Positions 1 through 12,510 of a DNA stretch of 64,000 bases are shown one piece after another. This DNA is from Medicago truncatula. Its lineage: Eukaryota > Streptophyta > Magnoliopsida > Fabales > Fabaceae. The stretch spans positions 48,650,494-48,714,493 of the forward strand of contig NC_053045.1 of NCBI RefSeq assembly GCF_003473485.1, in the 5' to 3' direction. The position numbers were made by a program, and so were the translations under genes. The notes under the pieces are model-generated. The model was not told where the DNA came from and searched no databases. It saw only the letters and a program-made list of their open reading frames with translations. Position 1 is the stretch's first letter, and each line of letters opens with the position of its first letter.

Positions 1-63
1 ACAAAAAAAAGTGTAAGGACCAAAGTTAAAATATAGTAAAAGTGCAAAGACAAATAACATATT

Positions 64-1799
64 GGCTTAATAGGTCATTTGGTCCCCTAATTAATTTTGC
101 AATTTTCATTTTGGTCCCATAACTAATAAAACTCATGTTTTGGTCCCTTAGGTTTATCTCCGTCGGTCAAATAAATCCATACTGTTAAGTTTAACCTCAA
201 ATGTATATGGTGGACCAACCTTAAGAGTGGTCTACCATAGATCCTATTAATTATTTAAATGTTAATCGTTTGATCTTTTTTTTACGAGGACCATTGGATT
301 ACGCTGGTGTATTTTATCTTACGGTGAGTCGATAACAACTAATTAATTTTCTTTTTCTTCATCTTCTTCCTTACTCTTATCATCATCTTCAACATCACAT
401 TCATGAACACCATCTTCATCTTCATTATTTTTTCAGAAAAATTCAAAAACATCAACAATCATCAACAACAACAACAACAACATCATCATCACCATCACCA
501 TCACCATCAATTGCTATCAATAACAACCCCGGAAGAACAAAACTCACTTCCACATCAATAACATCAACACAAAACAACAACCCAACTCTCATTTAACAGA
601 ATATAAATCAATCAAAGAATTCCATAAAACACAACCAACATAAACAAATTAACCAACATAACCCTCATCATCCTCATAATCTTCATAAAAAGCTCGAAAA
701 AATTTCAGCAATTCATCAAACTTTATAATTATCTCATTCTCTTAATACATTTACATAAAAAAAAAAACCAAAAATTAACGAAACAATTAATCGATTGTGA
801 CCATAAATAAGGAAGACCCTAGCTTAAGTAACTTCAATCTTCCACTAACAGCAAACTGAGTTGGATGAATTGCAACATTATCCTTGGAATATACAATTTT
901 AGCACCTTCCAGTTTATTAGACGATGAGCTGTGTTGGAAAAAACTATCTCAATGAGCATCTCACATAAACTTAATCTCATAAACCCTCATTATTGTCAAT
1001 CGAATCTCAGGATCTCCTTCCAGTTTATTTGTCGCACAAACCCTCACCACAATGAAAACCCATCAACGATTCCCTAACAACACCCATTGGGTCAATATTT
1101 TAATGGGATGAAATTAATGGCTAACTTAGTTTCTCAAAAAGAGGATCATAGTGACAAAAAATTAAGAGAGAAGTTGATGATTGGTGTTTTTCAAATCTTA
1201 TCAATCTATAAAATAAATGGGTGGTTTTTAAAGAGGGGGAAAAGAGGATTTCAATGGTGGCTGTGGTGTGGTGGAAGGAGGTCTAATGATGAAGTTGTGG
1301 TGGCTGAAAGTATTCGGCGGTAATGTTCAAGGAAAAAGAATAAGTCGCACAACAACAGATGGAATAGAATAAAGGAAAGAGTTTTAAATCAGTCCTTTAT
1401 TTCAAACAAAATATATTTGCATAAAAAGATTAAAAAAATATTTTATAGGGTGATGAAATAAAAAATACCATCAAATTTTATCTGAAATTATATATGAAGT
1501 TGGTGTAAAAAAAAATTTGGGTTGTTGTGATGAATGTATAATGATGAAGATGAAGAAAAGGTGAGGAAGAAGATGAAGAAAAGGAAACAAAGTTATATGT
1601 TGGTGGTACATCGCAAGATATAATACACATGCGTGATCCAACGATCAAATGATCATAGAGACATTTGGGATTAAACTTAACCATCATGGATTTATTTGAC
1701 TAACGGAGACAAACTTAAGGGACCAAAACATGAGTTTTATTAGTTGGGATCAAAATAAAAACTGCAAATTAATTAAGGGACCAAATGACCTATTAAGCC
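64..1799. mobile_element. Non-autonomous Mutator-like element (MULE) with long TIRs
   Basis: The ends are long inverted repeats: the left end begins ggcttaataggtcatttggt and the right end is its reverse complement, with similarity running inward for over 100 bp and weakly for about 300 bp (CT-rich near 355 mirrored by GA-rich near 1550). A perfect 9-bp target duplication, taacatatt, flanks it at 55-63 and 1800-1808, which is the MULE hallmark. The interior holds CAT/CAA-rich low-complexity sequence near 420-510 and no transposase ORF, so movement would need a helper in trans. The intact duplication suggests a fairly recent insertion. Confidence 0.9.
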
Positions 1800-1808
1800 T
1801 AACATATT

Positions 1809-3173
1809 TAAGCCTTTTAAATTTGCAGCGGCTGGTTAGTAGACATTTTTTTTATAGCAGCCGGTTAGCTTATGTTCAGGTTGGCTGCGATTTCAAATAT
1901 AAACACCGTCTTAGCAGTAAGGACGAATAGGATTTCGGTTTAATTTCTACTTCTAGAAAAAGTCATTAATCAAGTATTAAATTAGGTACTTTTTTGTGCG
2001 CTTGCACATTCTGGTAGTGAATAATATTTGCCAAAAAACTACAGTACTATTTTTTTTGTCAAGTAACTAGAAAGTGGGATGTTCGAGGTTTAAATCTCAG
2101 CACTTATATTTGTTAATACCATCTCTATCAACAACTGAACTAAGTTCACGTGATATTATCATAGATCACATTTGTTCAGTGCAGGTTCCGTGAGAAAAAT
2201 ACTATCAAAAGTTTTACGTATAATATATATGAGATTAATTTTTATGCACAAGCTGTATACATTTTTTTTAACCCGTGAGTCCAATGAAAACATATAAATA
2301 GATATTTCATATTTGTAAAGATATCAATTATGGAGTGATTTTTTTTTTCAAAATATTATTATGGAGTGATTTTTCGAATGTATGTGTAAATAAATTTAGT
2401 GTATAAAACAAAATTATAATAGAATATATTTTTGTTTTAGAGAAATAAATATATCTTTGTTATTGGCCTAGAATAATGAATATGACGTTTTTGATAGATG
2501 ATGATTATAGATGAAAGTGAAAGAAAATGTATGATTAATAGTATACAAGTGACCCAATCGATGGAAAAGATAGATGGTGGGCACACTCCCTCATCCATTT
2601 CTGTCGTCCACTAAGAGTGTAGTTCATTGTCTAAATTGGTTCAATGTTTTCTTTCATGGTTCATATCATATATTACATATTACGTACGTGCTCCATGCTA
2701 AACTCATTAAAGAACAACCATAGACTCCAAAAAAAAAAAAAAAAAACGACAACCACATACATTTTTTTATTTTTTGTTATAGAAAATTTAGGTTGAAGTA
2801 GTGACGTTGTAATTTAAAGTGCAAAAAAGCTCCGCATAAATAAAGCATTTACAAAGAGAAGTAAAATAAGTCTCACAACATATTTACAATCTTCTAATTC
2901 TAACTCTCTTATTCTCAAAAAAATAAGACTCTTAATAATCTGAAGTATGACTGAGGTAACACTTGACGTTAATCTATTGATTAACTTTTTTTGGAGACCA
3001 TTAGTTAACATGTTGATTATTAAACACACTGTACGTAGACAAGCTAGAATTTGTTACCGGATCAAATTATTTATTCCGATTAAAATATTTTTTTACATGT
3101 AATACAAAATAGAGGAAACATATGCTATTACTTTGGAAGTTTAATCGACCAAGTTTAGCAAAAGAAAATACTA
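1809..3173. other. Gene-free AT-rich stretch
   Basis: No coding exon or RNA gene is supported here. It holds a decayed SINE-like patch at 2050-2152 and A-rich runs (for example 2730-2747). Confidence 0.6.
2050..2152 (-). mobile_element. Decayed tRNA-derived SINE fragment
   Basis: Read on the minus strand it has a degenerate A-box region (gaacttagttcagttgttga), a B-box-like gagatttaaacctcgaacat, and a terminal A run seen as T8 at 2051-2058. It resembles the better-preserved SINE at 48803-48932. No target duplication was found. Confidence 0.45.
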
Positions 3174-4175
3174 ATGTACATTGCAATATTACAGCGTCAT
3201 GTGTCTTGCACCAATAGATGTTTGTGGTGTCACTGTGAGGAGGAAACAAATTGGCATGTTTTTGTTGGTTGTGAAGTGGCTAGTTGGTTTTCTGTTGGTC
3301 TTTCTGCTATGCTGCTACCCAGGGTTAGCCTATTTCAGTCCCTACCAGAGCTTATTTTCGATATTTGTTTCAAGGAGAGTGTTGATACGGGTGGTTGTAT
3401 TGCGGTTCTGTTATGGCAGTTATGGGCAACAAGGAATGATGTTGTTTGGAACTCTAGTCGTGACACACCATTGGAAATTGGGAGGTTGGCTTTGAGCAAT
3501 TGGCAGCAATGGAAATTTACCCAAGAGGTGAGTAGTTCGGGTCGTAATGTAATGTTAAGAGTCCCACATCAGATAAGTGGGGGAAATCCTCACCTCACAA
3601 GCCGGTTTTGTAGGATTGTGTTAGGCCCAACCACGATTTCTAAGATGTAGATCCCCCCTTTCCCGAACAGATTCGATGGGAAAAGCCTGCTAATGGCTGG
3701 CTGAAGTGCAATGTTGACGTTGCGTTCAATAGCTCTATTGGAATTTCGACGACATGTTGTTGCTTTAGGAATGCAGAAGGCGTATTTTTTGCTGGTCATT
3801 TGACAAAGATATACGCTCGTGTCTCAGTCCTTGAAGGGGAAGCTATGACCTGCAGAAAACAATTCAAGTTGCTATTGCCAAAGGTTGGGATAAGGTCGTA
3901 TTTGAGACGGATTCTCGTACTCTTGTGGATCGGATTTCAGCCCAGAGTAGTGGTGCTTCAGAGTTTAATGTTATAGTATCTATCATTAAGTCTGTGTAAG
4001 CTTTATTTTCCAACTTTGAGGTGAAGTTTGTTAGGCGTCAAGCGAGCATAGTTGCTCATACGATTGCTAGGGAGACATGTTTTTGGCCTAGTCGCCATGT
4101 ATTTGAGATTTGTCCTCCTTATATTAATGCTATTTTAATTAATGATATAAATTAAGTTTTCTTTTAGTAAAAAAA
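3174..4175 (+). mobile_element. 5'-truncated LINE (L1-type): reverse transcriptase zinc-binding and RNase H 3' end
   Basis: The + strand encodes the C-terminal part of a plant L1 ORF2. A zinc-binding-like segment comes first (CLWCHCEEETNWHVFVGC, about 3219-3272), followed by an RNase H (RVT_3) segment (GWLKCNVDVAFN, FETDSRTLVDRI, EVKFVRRQASIVAHTIA) ending near 4155. A short A-rich tail follows at 4170. The frame is interrupted: the zinc-binding ORF stops at 3650 and the RNase H part needs frame changes, so it is dead. The upstream polymerase domain is missing, as is usual for 5'-truncated LINE copies. A repeat patch interrupts the middle (3549-3650). Confidence 0.8.
3549..3650. repeat. Short LTR/TRIM-like repeat patch inside the LINE
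   Basis: This block (tgttaagagtcccacatcag and a following segment ccggttttgtaggattgtg) separates the zinc-binding and RNase H parts of the LINE. It resembles short terminal-repeat retroelement (TRIM) sequences common in legumes. Exact ends and target duplications were not resolved, so the family call is tentative. It is treated as an old fragment. Confidence 0.35.
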
Positions 4176-4561
4176 AATATTGAAATGTTTGACGTTTTAG
4201 TGAATAATTTCCTAATTAAAAATTATGAAATAGTATCCTTAAGACTCTCGTTCGCAAGACTTTTTCGGCCCTTCCTAATTATCATACTCCAAAATTAAAG
4301 TCACAACCGTGGACCGCTATATTATGTCCTAACAGTGCAAACAATGTAAACTGTAAGGTAGACCAATATAATTCAAATGTATATAAAACTTGTAAACGTT
4401 AAGTTACTGCTTTGAGTGCCTTGACATAATTAATTGAAGCCAACTTGCTAAGAGCATTTCTGGTGGTTTGTATTTGGAGTTCTGAAATTTGCATGCGGGT
4501 TGCATTGGGTGCTCGGGCAAATTTAAAGATGAGACAAGTTCGGTTCTCCTAATAAATCAAT

Positions 4562-5995
4562 GACTACTACTTTTCTCACCCTGCTGCCTCCTCGCATACC
4601 CTGCAAAATTTACTAAAATACCCCTGGTCCGGATTATACAATCTGGACCAGATTGTTAGTGATTTTCGGAAACAGAAATCCAGACCAGATGTTATGTTAT
4701 TTTCTGTGTCTTTCTTTGATGTCAATGATCTCTGTTAACCGTTATATGAACCCCACACAAGCTGCAATGCATTGCAATTGCAGGGTTCTTATGAACGGTC
4801 AACAATGACCATGACACCATCGACACCCCTAAAAAACTAAATTTTTATTTGAAGAAAATGTAAGAAAAGAGGTGATGTGAAGAATGAAGGTATTTGTTGA
4901 AGATGAAAGCCTATTTATAGCCTAAAACAAGTCCTAGGTCATTAATACAGTCAATGAAAACGTGTTAGTGGTTGTAACCATCCATACCCACATTAATGGC
5001 TATGAATCTTTCCGGATTTTATATTCCGGAATGTCCTTAGCCCTACAGGAAGTGCCAACTTTTTCCTCGTTCACCACCATTATCGTATTAATCCGGAAAA
5101 CATATTCCGTAAAACATATGTGCATTCCGGAATGTAGATTCCGGAATGCATCAATGATGGCCGGTGGTCTGCACCACACGTTTTTGTCGGTGGTCAAGTA
5201 AAAAAAACGTGGTAAAACGTGTTTTTCGACTGCATTTATGGCCTTCCAACCGTTTTTGACCCACCCCTCCCTATTAAATAGCCTTCCAAACCCCACCATT
5301 TCTCACACCAACCTCTCCCGCCCTCTCCTCCTCTTCTTCCTTCTACAACCATGGTTTTCCATCGTTGGCCTTTCATAGATAAGGGCCTCGTTGAAAACTT
5401 TCAGGGTTTGTATGAACGGTCAATGAGGATGGAACCACGCTGCAACGAAGCGCGATTCATCTGAGGGTCATGTGGGTCGGTGTGGTTCTTAGCTTGGCCT
5501 GTCTTGGCATAAGTTTGAACATCCCCCATCTCTCTCAGGGGCATTGTTTTCTTCTTCCCGCCCTCCTCTTCCTTCCTCCTCCGGTTTTCCTCCAATAGGG
5601 AAACTACTGGTATGTCCCATCACATACCAGTGGTTAGACTCTTAGGAGATTAGAATTAGGCCCATAGGAGATTAGAAATAGATTTAGGATCTTATGTAAT
5701 AAACTTAAAAAACTTGAAAATTATTGTAATGTATTGTTCATATATTAATAAAATGAGTTGTTATTATGTTTGTGTCTTTTTATTTCTGTTTTTTTTATTT
5801 TATTTGCATTTTATTTTACAAATTTTGAAGATTAAAATTGCAAAACTTCTGGGAGAACATTATTCCGGATTTTCAAATCTGGAAACATCAGCAAAATTTT
5901 GACAATACCATCCGGAAAACGAAATCCAAACCAGGGATAAAATTGGAAAAAATAGGGCGCACGAGGAAAGACATAGGGTGGGAAAAGTAGTAGTC
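4562..5995. mobile_element. Non-autonomous MULE
   Basis: The left end gactactacttttctcaccc is mirrored at the right end (gggtgggaaaagtagtagtc). A perfect 9-bp target duplication taaatcaat lies at 4553-4561 and 5996-6004. The interior has several repeats of a ccggaat-containing motif, typical of the family, and a TATA-like ctatttatag (minus-strand sense) near 4912. No transposase is visible. The segment at 37012-38470 is related to this element in inverted orientation. Confidence 0.9.
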
Positions 5996-6073
5996 TAAAT
6001 CAATTAGTCCAGTCAGTGGTGTTATGATGTTACATAATATAGACCATATTATTAATCTAGTAGTCTAATACAT

Positions 6074-6826
6074 GAAAATTGATTTTTTGACAATGAATAT
6101 TTCCTATTGACACAAGTAAATGACATTTTTACCCCCAACAATAGTTAACTATCATTCGGAGAACCGCCGACAGTTAACCCCCGCTGGTGCCAGCGGTAGT
6201 TTCTGTTCTCTATATTCTGTTATCTTCCCTCCCATCTCATCTCTGTTCTTCCATTTCCTCATTTATCCACCAAGGATTTTGCTTTTGTTTTTCCTTTTGT
6301 TGTTTTTTTAGCTTAATTTTCATATGTTGAATTGAATTGGCTTGGTCTGTAAGCTGAATTTCTCACTCTTATTTTTTATGAAATGGGTTTATGAAAAGTT
6401 TTTTTTTTTGCCACCCTTTTGATGGATCTTTCATAAATTCAATAACTTTTTTTTTTTTTGCAATATAAAAAAATGGTGATTCATTAGTAGCAGATTAGAT
6501 CTTTTCGGTATGATGGTTCTCCATAATTGATATGTGAGATTTGATCACAATCTGTAAATAATCATGTTACGATTTGTATTATTAGTTGATAGAATTTGAA
6601 AATGAAGAACAGAAAAGCAAGTATATCCAAACACATTGAATATGAAAGCTGGAAAACGAAGAAGAGAGATGGGAGGGAAGATAATAGAATAGAGAGAACA
6701 GAAAAGCAATTTTCCAGTGGTAGTTAACTGCTGCCGGTTCCTGAACGGTAGTTAAATACCGCTGGTGGCATTTAAGTATTTTACTTGTGTCATTGTGAAG
6801 TTTTCAATGTCAGAAAAGCAATTTTC
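6074..6826. mobile_element. MULE-type MITE, gaaaattg family, copy 1
   Basis: The termini gaaaattgattttttgacaa and the inverted cagaaaagcaattttc end in a perfect 9-bp target duplication ctaatacat (6065-6073 and 6827-6835). Subterminal stretches carry ccgctgg/ccagcgg and gttaac motifs, also inverted between the two ends. The 753-bp element has no coding capacity. It shares its ends with the element at 7429-9349. Confidence 0.9.
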
Positions 6827-6876
6827 CTAATACATAGAGTAAGATGTGCCACAATTTTACCAAAGGCAACGGTGAG

Positions 6877-7401
6877 TAGGGTTGGGAATAGGCCAGGCCG
6901 GCCTACAGGGGCCTATGGCCTGGCCTGTTTAAGCCTGGCCTGGCCTGGCCTGTTTATTAAAAAGGCTAGGCTTAGGCTTTTTAAAAAGCCTATTTAAGTA
7001 AATAGGCCAGGCTTAGGCTATAAAAAAAGCCTATGAATCCTAATAGGCCGGCCTGTTTATGCATGTTAGGCTTCATAGTGGACTTTTTAAATAGGCTTTA
7101 AAGCTTTATAGTGAAATATGTTTTTAAGGCCTTATAGTGATAGACAAATCTTACACTGGAATAGGCTTTGAAGCCTATTAAGCCTATTTAAAAGTAGATA
7201 AAATGGAATGTTTAGTGACTTTAATAGTAAGTAGGCCTGTAAATAGGCTTTCAGGCCAGGCTAGGCTTTTAAATAGGCCAGGCCAGGCCAAAATAATAGG
7301 CCTATGAAAGGCCATAGGCCAGGCTCAGGCCTGCAAATTTTTTCGTAGGCCAGGCTCAGGCCTATCAAAGCCTGGCCTGGCCTGGCCTATTCCCAACCCT
7401 A
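6877..7401. mobile_element. Non-autonomous hAT element (tagggttggg TIR)
   Basis: The inverted ends tagggttgggaataggccag and ctggcctattcccaacccta are flanked by a perfect 8-bp duplication acggtgag (6869-6876 and 7402-7409), as expected for hAT transposons. The body is made of many degenerate copies of aggcctggcc and aggctt, giving strong self-complementarity. No ORF was found. A diverged right-end fragment of the same family lies at 40069-40143. Confidence 0.9.
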
Positions 7402-7515
7402 ACGGTGAGTCTAATCTAAACCCATTTTGAAAATTGCTTCTTTGACATAGAATACTTCCTATTGACAAAAGTAAATGACCAAATTATCGCCAGCAGTAGT
7501 TAACTGCCTCTGGCA

Positions 7516-8196
7516 TAGAGCTGTCAAAACGGGCCGGCCCTGGCGGGCTTCGTGCTTTAGCGGGCCGGGCCAAAAAGCCCGGTTGACAAAACGGGCTTGA
7601 AATATACTACCCGAGCCCGGCCCTACACGGGCCGCGGGCTAAACGGGCCGGCCCATATTAAAAATTATATATTTTTTTATTTTAAAAAAGTACTATAAAA
7701 CACTACTATAATTTTTTTATAAATAATATTTTTAATATGTTTAAATAATGTCTAGCATAAAAGTAAATTGTAAACATTTTCGTACAAACGTCGTAAACTA
7801 AAACGACGAGGAAAATGATTTTAAATAAATTAGATATGTTATGGTTATAGATATTTATATATTCGATCTTTAAAACTATAAATAACGAAATGAATAAATA
7901 TGATTTTATATTACATTTATATTTGTGTTAATTCATTGAATTTTCACTTTTGTTTTTTACTTTGATAATCAACTAAGTAAATAATTATTTGAAAAATATA
8001 TATAATTTATAGAATTTTTTTTTGTTATGCGGGCTACCCGCGGCCCATTCGGACTAGCCCTAACGGGTAACGGGCTTTTAAGGGCCGGGCTAAAAAGCCC
8101 TATTAAAATCCGGGCTCAATATTTTAGGCCCAAGCCCTATATTTATTCGGGCTAAACGGGTCGGCCCATACGGGCCGGCCCGTTTTGACAGCTCTA
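7516..8196. mobile_element. Non-autonomous hAT element (tagagctgtcaaaacggg TIR)
   Basis: The ends tagagctgtcaaaacgggcc and ggcccgttttgacagctcta are inverted repeats, with a perfect 8-bp duplication ctctggca (7508-7515 and 8197-8204). It lies wholly inside the MULE 7429-9349, so it is younger than that host. GC-rich subterminal gggcc/ggccc repeats flank an AT-rich core. No ORF was found. Confidence 0.93.
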
Positions 8197-8258
8197 CTCT
8201 GGCATATGCGCCGGCAGTTAACTGCCGCTGGCTTTGCTGCTTTTTATTATGATTTTAC

Positions 8259-9200
8259 GCATTTCAGTCGAAAAATCAAAATAAATCGAAATTTATTCAG
8301 AATTCTACGAAACATTACAGGCCATATATATATATATATTTAGAGTTGTTTGCAAAAAATCAGATCAAAATTCAATTTCTAGGTCGACGTTTTGATGTTT
8401 TGGTTTCTTGAGTTATTGGCGCATTAAAAATTCATATTTAATCCATCCGTTGTCGAAAAATTATAATTTTTTGCGGGAAATGTTTTTTTTATGTTCTTAA
8501 TTTGTGTATAAAAAATAATGAAAAAATTCAACCTCTATATAACTTTTCTGGACGCGCAGTTAGAAAAATATTGCAATTTTACGCGTTTCAGTAAAAAAAT
8601 CAAAATAAATTGAGGATTACTCGAAATACTAAGAAATTTTTCAGATCCTCTATATGTATTTTTATAGAGGTGTCTGCAAAAAAACAGCTCAAAATTCAAT
8701 ATTTAGGTTGATGTTTTTGTGTCTTAAATTTTAGGCGCGTTAAAAATTCATATTTAATCTGTCCCTTGTCGAAAAATTCAAATTTTTTGTGGGAGATGTT
8801 ATTTTTTTTTCTTTTAAACATGAGTGCAAAAAAGCGTAAAAAATTTCAACCTTTAGGACACTTTTTCGGACTCGCACTTGAAAAAAATTGCGATTTTGCA
8901 TGGTTCGGTCGAAAAATCAAAATAAATCGAGACTTAGTCGAAATGCTATGAAACTTTATAGACACCTCTATATAAATACATATAGATGATGTGCAAAGTT
9001 TCGTAACATTCCGAATAAGTGTCGATTTTTTTTTATTTTTTCAATTGCGATTTTGCGCGTTTCGGTCAAAATATAAAAAAAATCGAGACTTATTTGGAAT
9101 GTTATGAAACTTTTCACATCATCTATATGTATTTTTATAGAGGTGTCTATAAAGTTTCGTAGAATTCTGAATAACTTTCGATTTATTTTGATTTTTCTAC
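8259..9200. repeat. About 320-bp internal repeats of the MULE
   Basis: A segment beginning cgcgtttcggtcgaaaaatc, followed by aaaataaatcgagactta and atgaaac, recurs in direct orientation at about 8259, 8582 and 8898. It recurs again near 9056, and in inverted orientation at 9000-9040 and 9150-9215. The last copies face each other and could form long hairpins. Confidence 0.75.
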
Positions 9201-12159
9201 CGAAACGCGTAAAATCATAGTAAAAAGTAGCAAAGCCAGCGGCAGTTAACTGCCGGCGCATATGCTAGAGGCAGTTAACTACCGCTAGAAGTAATTTGAT
9301 CATTTACTTGTGTCAATAGGAAGTATTCTATGTCAGAAAAACAATTTTCACCCATTTTTATGCCATTATAATCTAGAGACTAATAACTAATACTACAAAT
9401 ATGAGTGAGTGATAAGTGAAACCAAAGATTGAAATAACAACAGTAAAATGTTTGACTTGTTGTCCTAAGATAAAGGACAAACAGAAGACCCATGGAAAGA
9501 CAACCAATGAATGTGTACAAGTGTGCCTTTCAACATGGTATAAAAAAACAGGTCATTGTCTACCTCAACCTTCTTCACCTCACAATTCACAAATCACAAT
9601 ACCTAAGTAAAATTTTGCCCCATAGAATGGATTTTCCTGATAAAAATTTGGTCACGATGTTGATGTTTATTAAAAATTGGGTGGTAGTGGGATCTGACAA
9701 TTTAAATAGTCTTTAGAATAAATTTTGTGTAGAGAAAATAACACCTCATGAGGGGATAATTACTTTAGTGCTCTAGTGCGTAAGAAGATTCATAATCTGC
9801 TTTATGATGCTTGTTACTGTTGATAAGTCAGTTACATGGGAGTAATACGAGCACTTCCATTTCATAGCCAAAGTTGCTAACTTGTTAATCATAATGGAAG
9901 ATTGGAAAATTTGCTTATTTGAAGTCTTGTCTCCTAAACTTCTATTTGGTCTACAATAGATATCCTTAATGTGAGATAATTTATTCGAAGATAACGTTAG
10001 GTACTAAATGTGAGTTTTAATTAGTTCATCATGTTGTAAGAGACTATAATCTTCCGCTACATCCGAATTCTTGTTGGTTCGTATTTGAACAACAAACTTG
10101 GTTCAAAAGATTAAAGTGTTAAGTAGACTTGAATCTCACTCTCAAAAGTTAACTCAAATAATAAGAATGTAAGTACATATATACATTCATCATTCAGATA
10201 ATCATGTCAACGTGGAACTTCAATACAACTTCTATACACATCCTCACGCCCAGCCTGATTCTTGTGTCTAATTACCACACTATCAATTCTTAATTCGATT
10301 CTGGTATCATGTTAAACAAGCATGGATTTAACTCTCAAGAGCTAGTTTAAAGAATGATGATGCCAAATCACATATATACATGGGAACCCTTACTTTAATA
10401 TAAAGAAACAACAAATGCAAAAGAACACAGATTGGTAACGAAGATCAGCCAATTTTGCATATGTCTGTGACTCAAAGCGACCACAATTCCTTTATATTGT
10501 GATTTCAAACTTATGGTGACATGGTACAACTTGTATATGATACTACAATCAAATTTACAAGATTACCAATTCTACGTATTAATAATTATGAGAGATACTC
10601 AATTGTTCTTTTCTATTAGTTTGATCTTACTATTAATACATATTGGAAAGGCCGGACCCTTGGGGTGCAAGCAGCTCTACAGAACCGTGCCTCCAAAATT
10701 TGGGGCCCGAAATATTTTATTATTTTCATAATGCAGGTTGGAGTAAGTATGTAGTATTAATGCTTAAAGATTTTCAAGCTTGCAAATATGCTCTAGCGGT
10801 TGCAATTTGTGTTGATCCATCCATGGTTGCTAGGTTCAACTCTCACCTAGGATAATTTCATAGGAACAGCCCTGGAAAGCACCAAGAATGCCAACTAGCT
10901 CCCCTTCTCAAACCAAATTAATCACGTCTTTGATACCACTTATTGCGAAGTCTTGATAATACTGGAATCATTACAAACAATTAATGATGCGTAAAAAAAC
11001 TCTGATACCACATCTTCATACAAAATATTATGACATAGATTATATGTGTTTGTTTTTTATATATCATTCATTTAGCTTGATCCTTTGAACTCACGTAAGA
11101 CTAATCGGTCACACTTGAATTCCAACACCACCATCCCTCACCTTTGATATTGGCATCATCTTTAAAAAGCAGATGTTGTAAAATGTAATGGCGATAGTCT
11201 TTTGCATGAATTGACTTGGCATCACTTTAATTTCTTTTTGGCCATAGTTATTCCAACAATGCAATCATACTTTTGTCATGACCTTCCATGCATTACACCC
11301 CACATAATTTGTGATAATGGTAATCTTGCTTTATCACCTAGTTTTTCTCTTATCATTTTCATCTGCACAAAACAAGGATATTGGAGTTTGTTTGATCATG
11401 TGTGCGTAACAGTTGTACCCCTTGAAATTAACATGACCTTTTTTTACATTCTAATTTTAACTTTTGCACAAAATGCTATCTGAATTGGACATTGGAGAGT
11501 TCCTTTAAAAGAAGTGAATCTAATATGTCCTCTCTAGTAGAAAATCTATCACCAATATAACACAAACAAGATAAAAGGTGCATGTACTTTAAGTTTGGCT
11601 AAATTAAGCTGGAATTGGACTTTACTGAGTTGAGCTTATGTGTTTCCCCTCCCTCTGTTACTTTAAAAGGAGTAAAAGTAAACAAGTAGCCAAATCTGAT
11701 TTGTACAAGTTTTTTCCATTACTTTTTTGGATTGGAAAGTTGATAGAATTAAGAATTAATCATATCTTAAGAAAATGATCATGTCACACTGTAGTACATG
11801 TTGCTGATGTATAATGCATATTTGACCTATTATGCTAGTTGTTAACTGCATTGTCTCCTCATAAAACAGTTAGTGGAAGAAAAAAAAGCTCTTAGAAGTT
11901 TTGTAACCTCAAGATAATGATTTTATATACTTTTTTATTTTAAATAGTTGTTCCCAGGGAACAGAGAGTACTTACTTTATCATCATCAATCTTATATTAT
12001 TCTATTAAATGGATTTTCTGTTTTCTATATATCATTGAAGAAAAACATTCACTACGGGACATAATTTTGTTAGGAAAAATGCTGAATATGGTCATGAAGG
12101 ATATAAAGTGAAAATTGAATACACAATTTTGTGGAATATGTTGGTATGTCTAATGTAAG

Positions 12160-12510
12160 TTAGAAGTTTTATATTATATTGCAAAGTACATAGTGATATA
12201 TAAGTGAGATGACTCAGATCTAATTTAAGGTGATGTGATGTTAATCCGACCACTTATATTATACAGCAAAGTACATGTGATATATAAGTGAGATGACTCA
12301 GACCTAATTTAAGGTGATGTGATGTTGATCCACCAACTTATATTATATGTCAAAGTACATCTGATATATAAGTGAAATGACTCATACCTAATTTAAAATA
12401 ATGAGATGTTGGTCCTTATATTATATAGGAAAGTACATGCGATGTGATATATCTGTGAGATGACTCATATCTAATTTAAGATGATGTGATGTTGATCAAT
12501 CCATTTATAT
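12160..12510. repeat. Tandem repeat, about 84-bp unit, four copies
   Basis: The unit contains gcaaagtacat, gatatataagtgagatgact and taatttaaggtgatgtgatg. The word caaagtacat or a close variant recurs near 12181, 12265, 12350 and 12428, giving a period of about 78-85 bp. Copies are somewhat diverged and the last is the most altered. Confidence 0.85.

Larger units (their letters stand above)
7429..9349. mobile_element. MULE, gaaaattg family, copy 2 (contains a nested hAT)
   Basis: The ends gaaaattgcttctttgacat and atgtcagaaaaacaattttc are inverted copies, with a perfect 9-bp duplication acccatttt (7420-7428 and 9350-9358). It belongs to the same family as 6074-6826. A hAT element (7516-8196) is inserted near the left end. 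The remaining interior is a set of diverged direct and inverted repeats (8259-9200). No transposase ORF was found. Confidence 0.92.

Noticed and set aside
3181-3495. Second overlapping ORF with hydrophobic residues
   Set aside because: It is the shifted-frame shadow of the LINE zinc-binding/RNase H segment.
3558-3570. agtcccacatcag as an snRNA upstream sequence element
   Set aside because: It differs from the USE consensus at the end, has no TATA at proper spacing and no snRNA body follows; it belongs to a repeat patch in a LINE.
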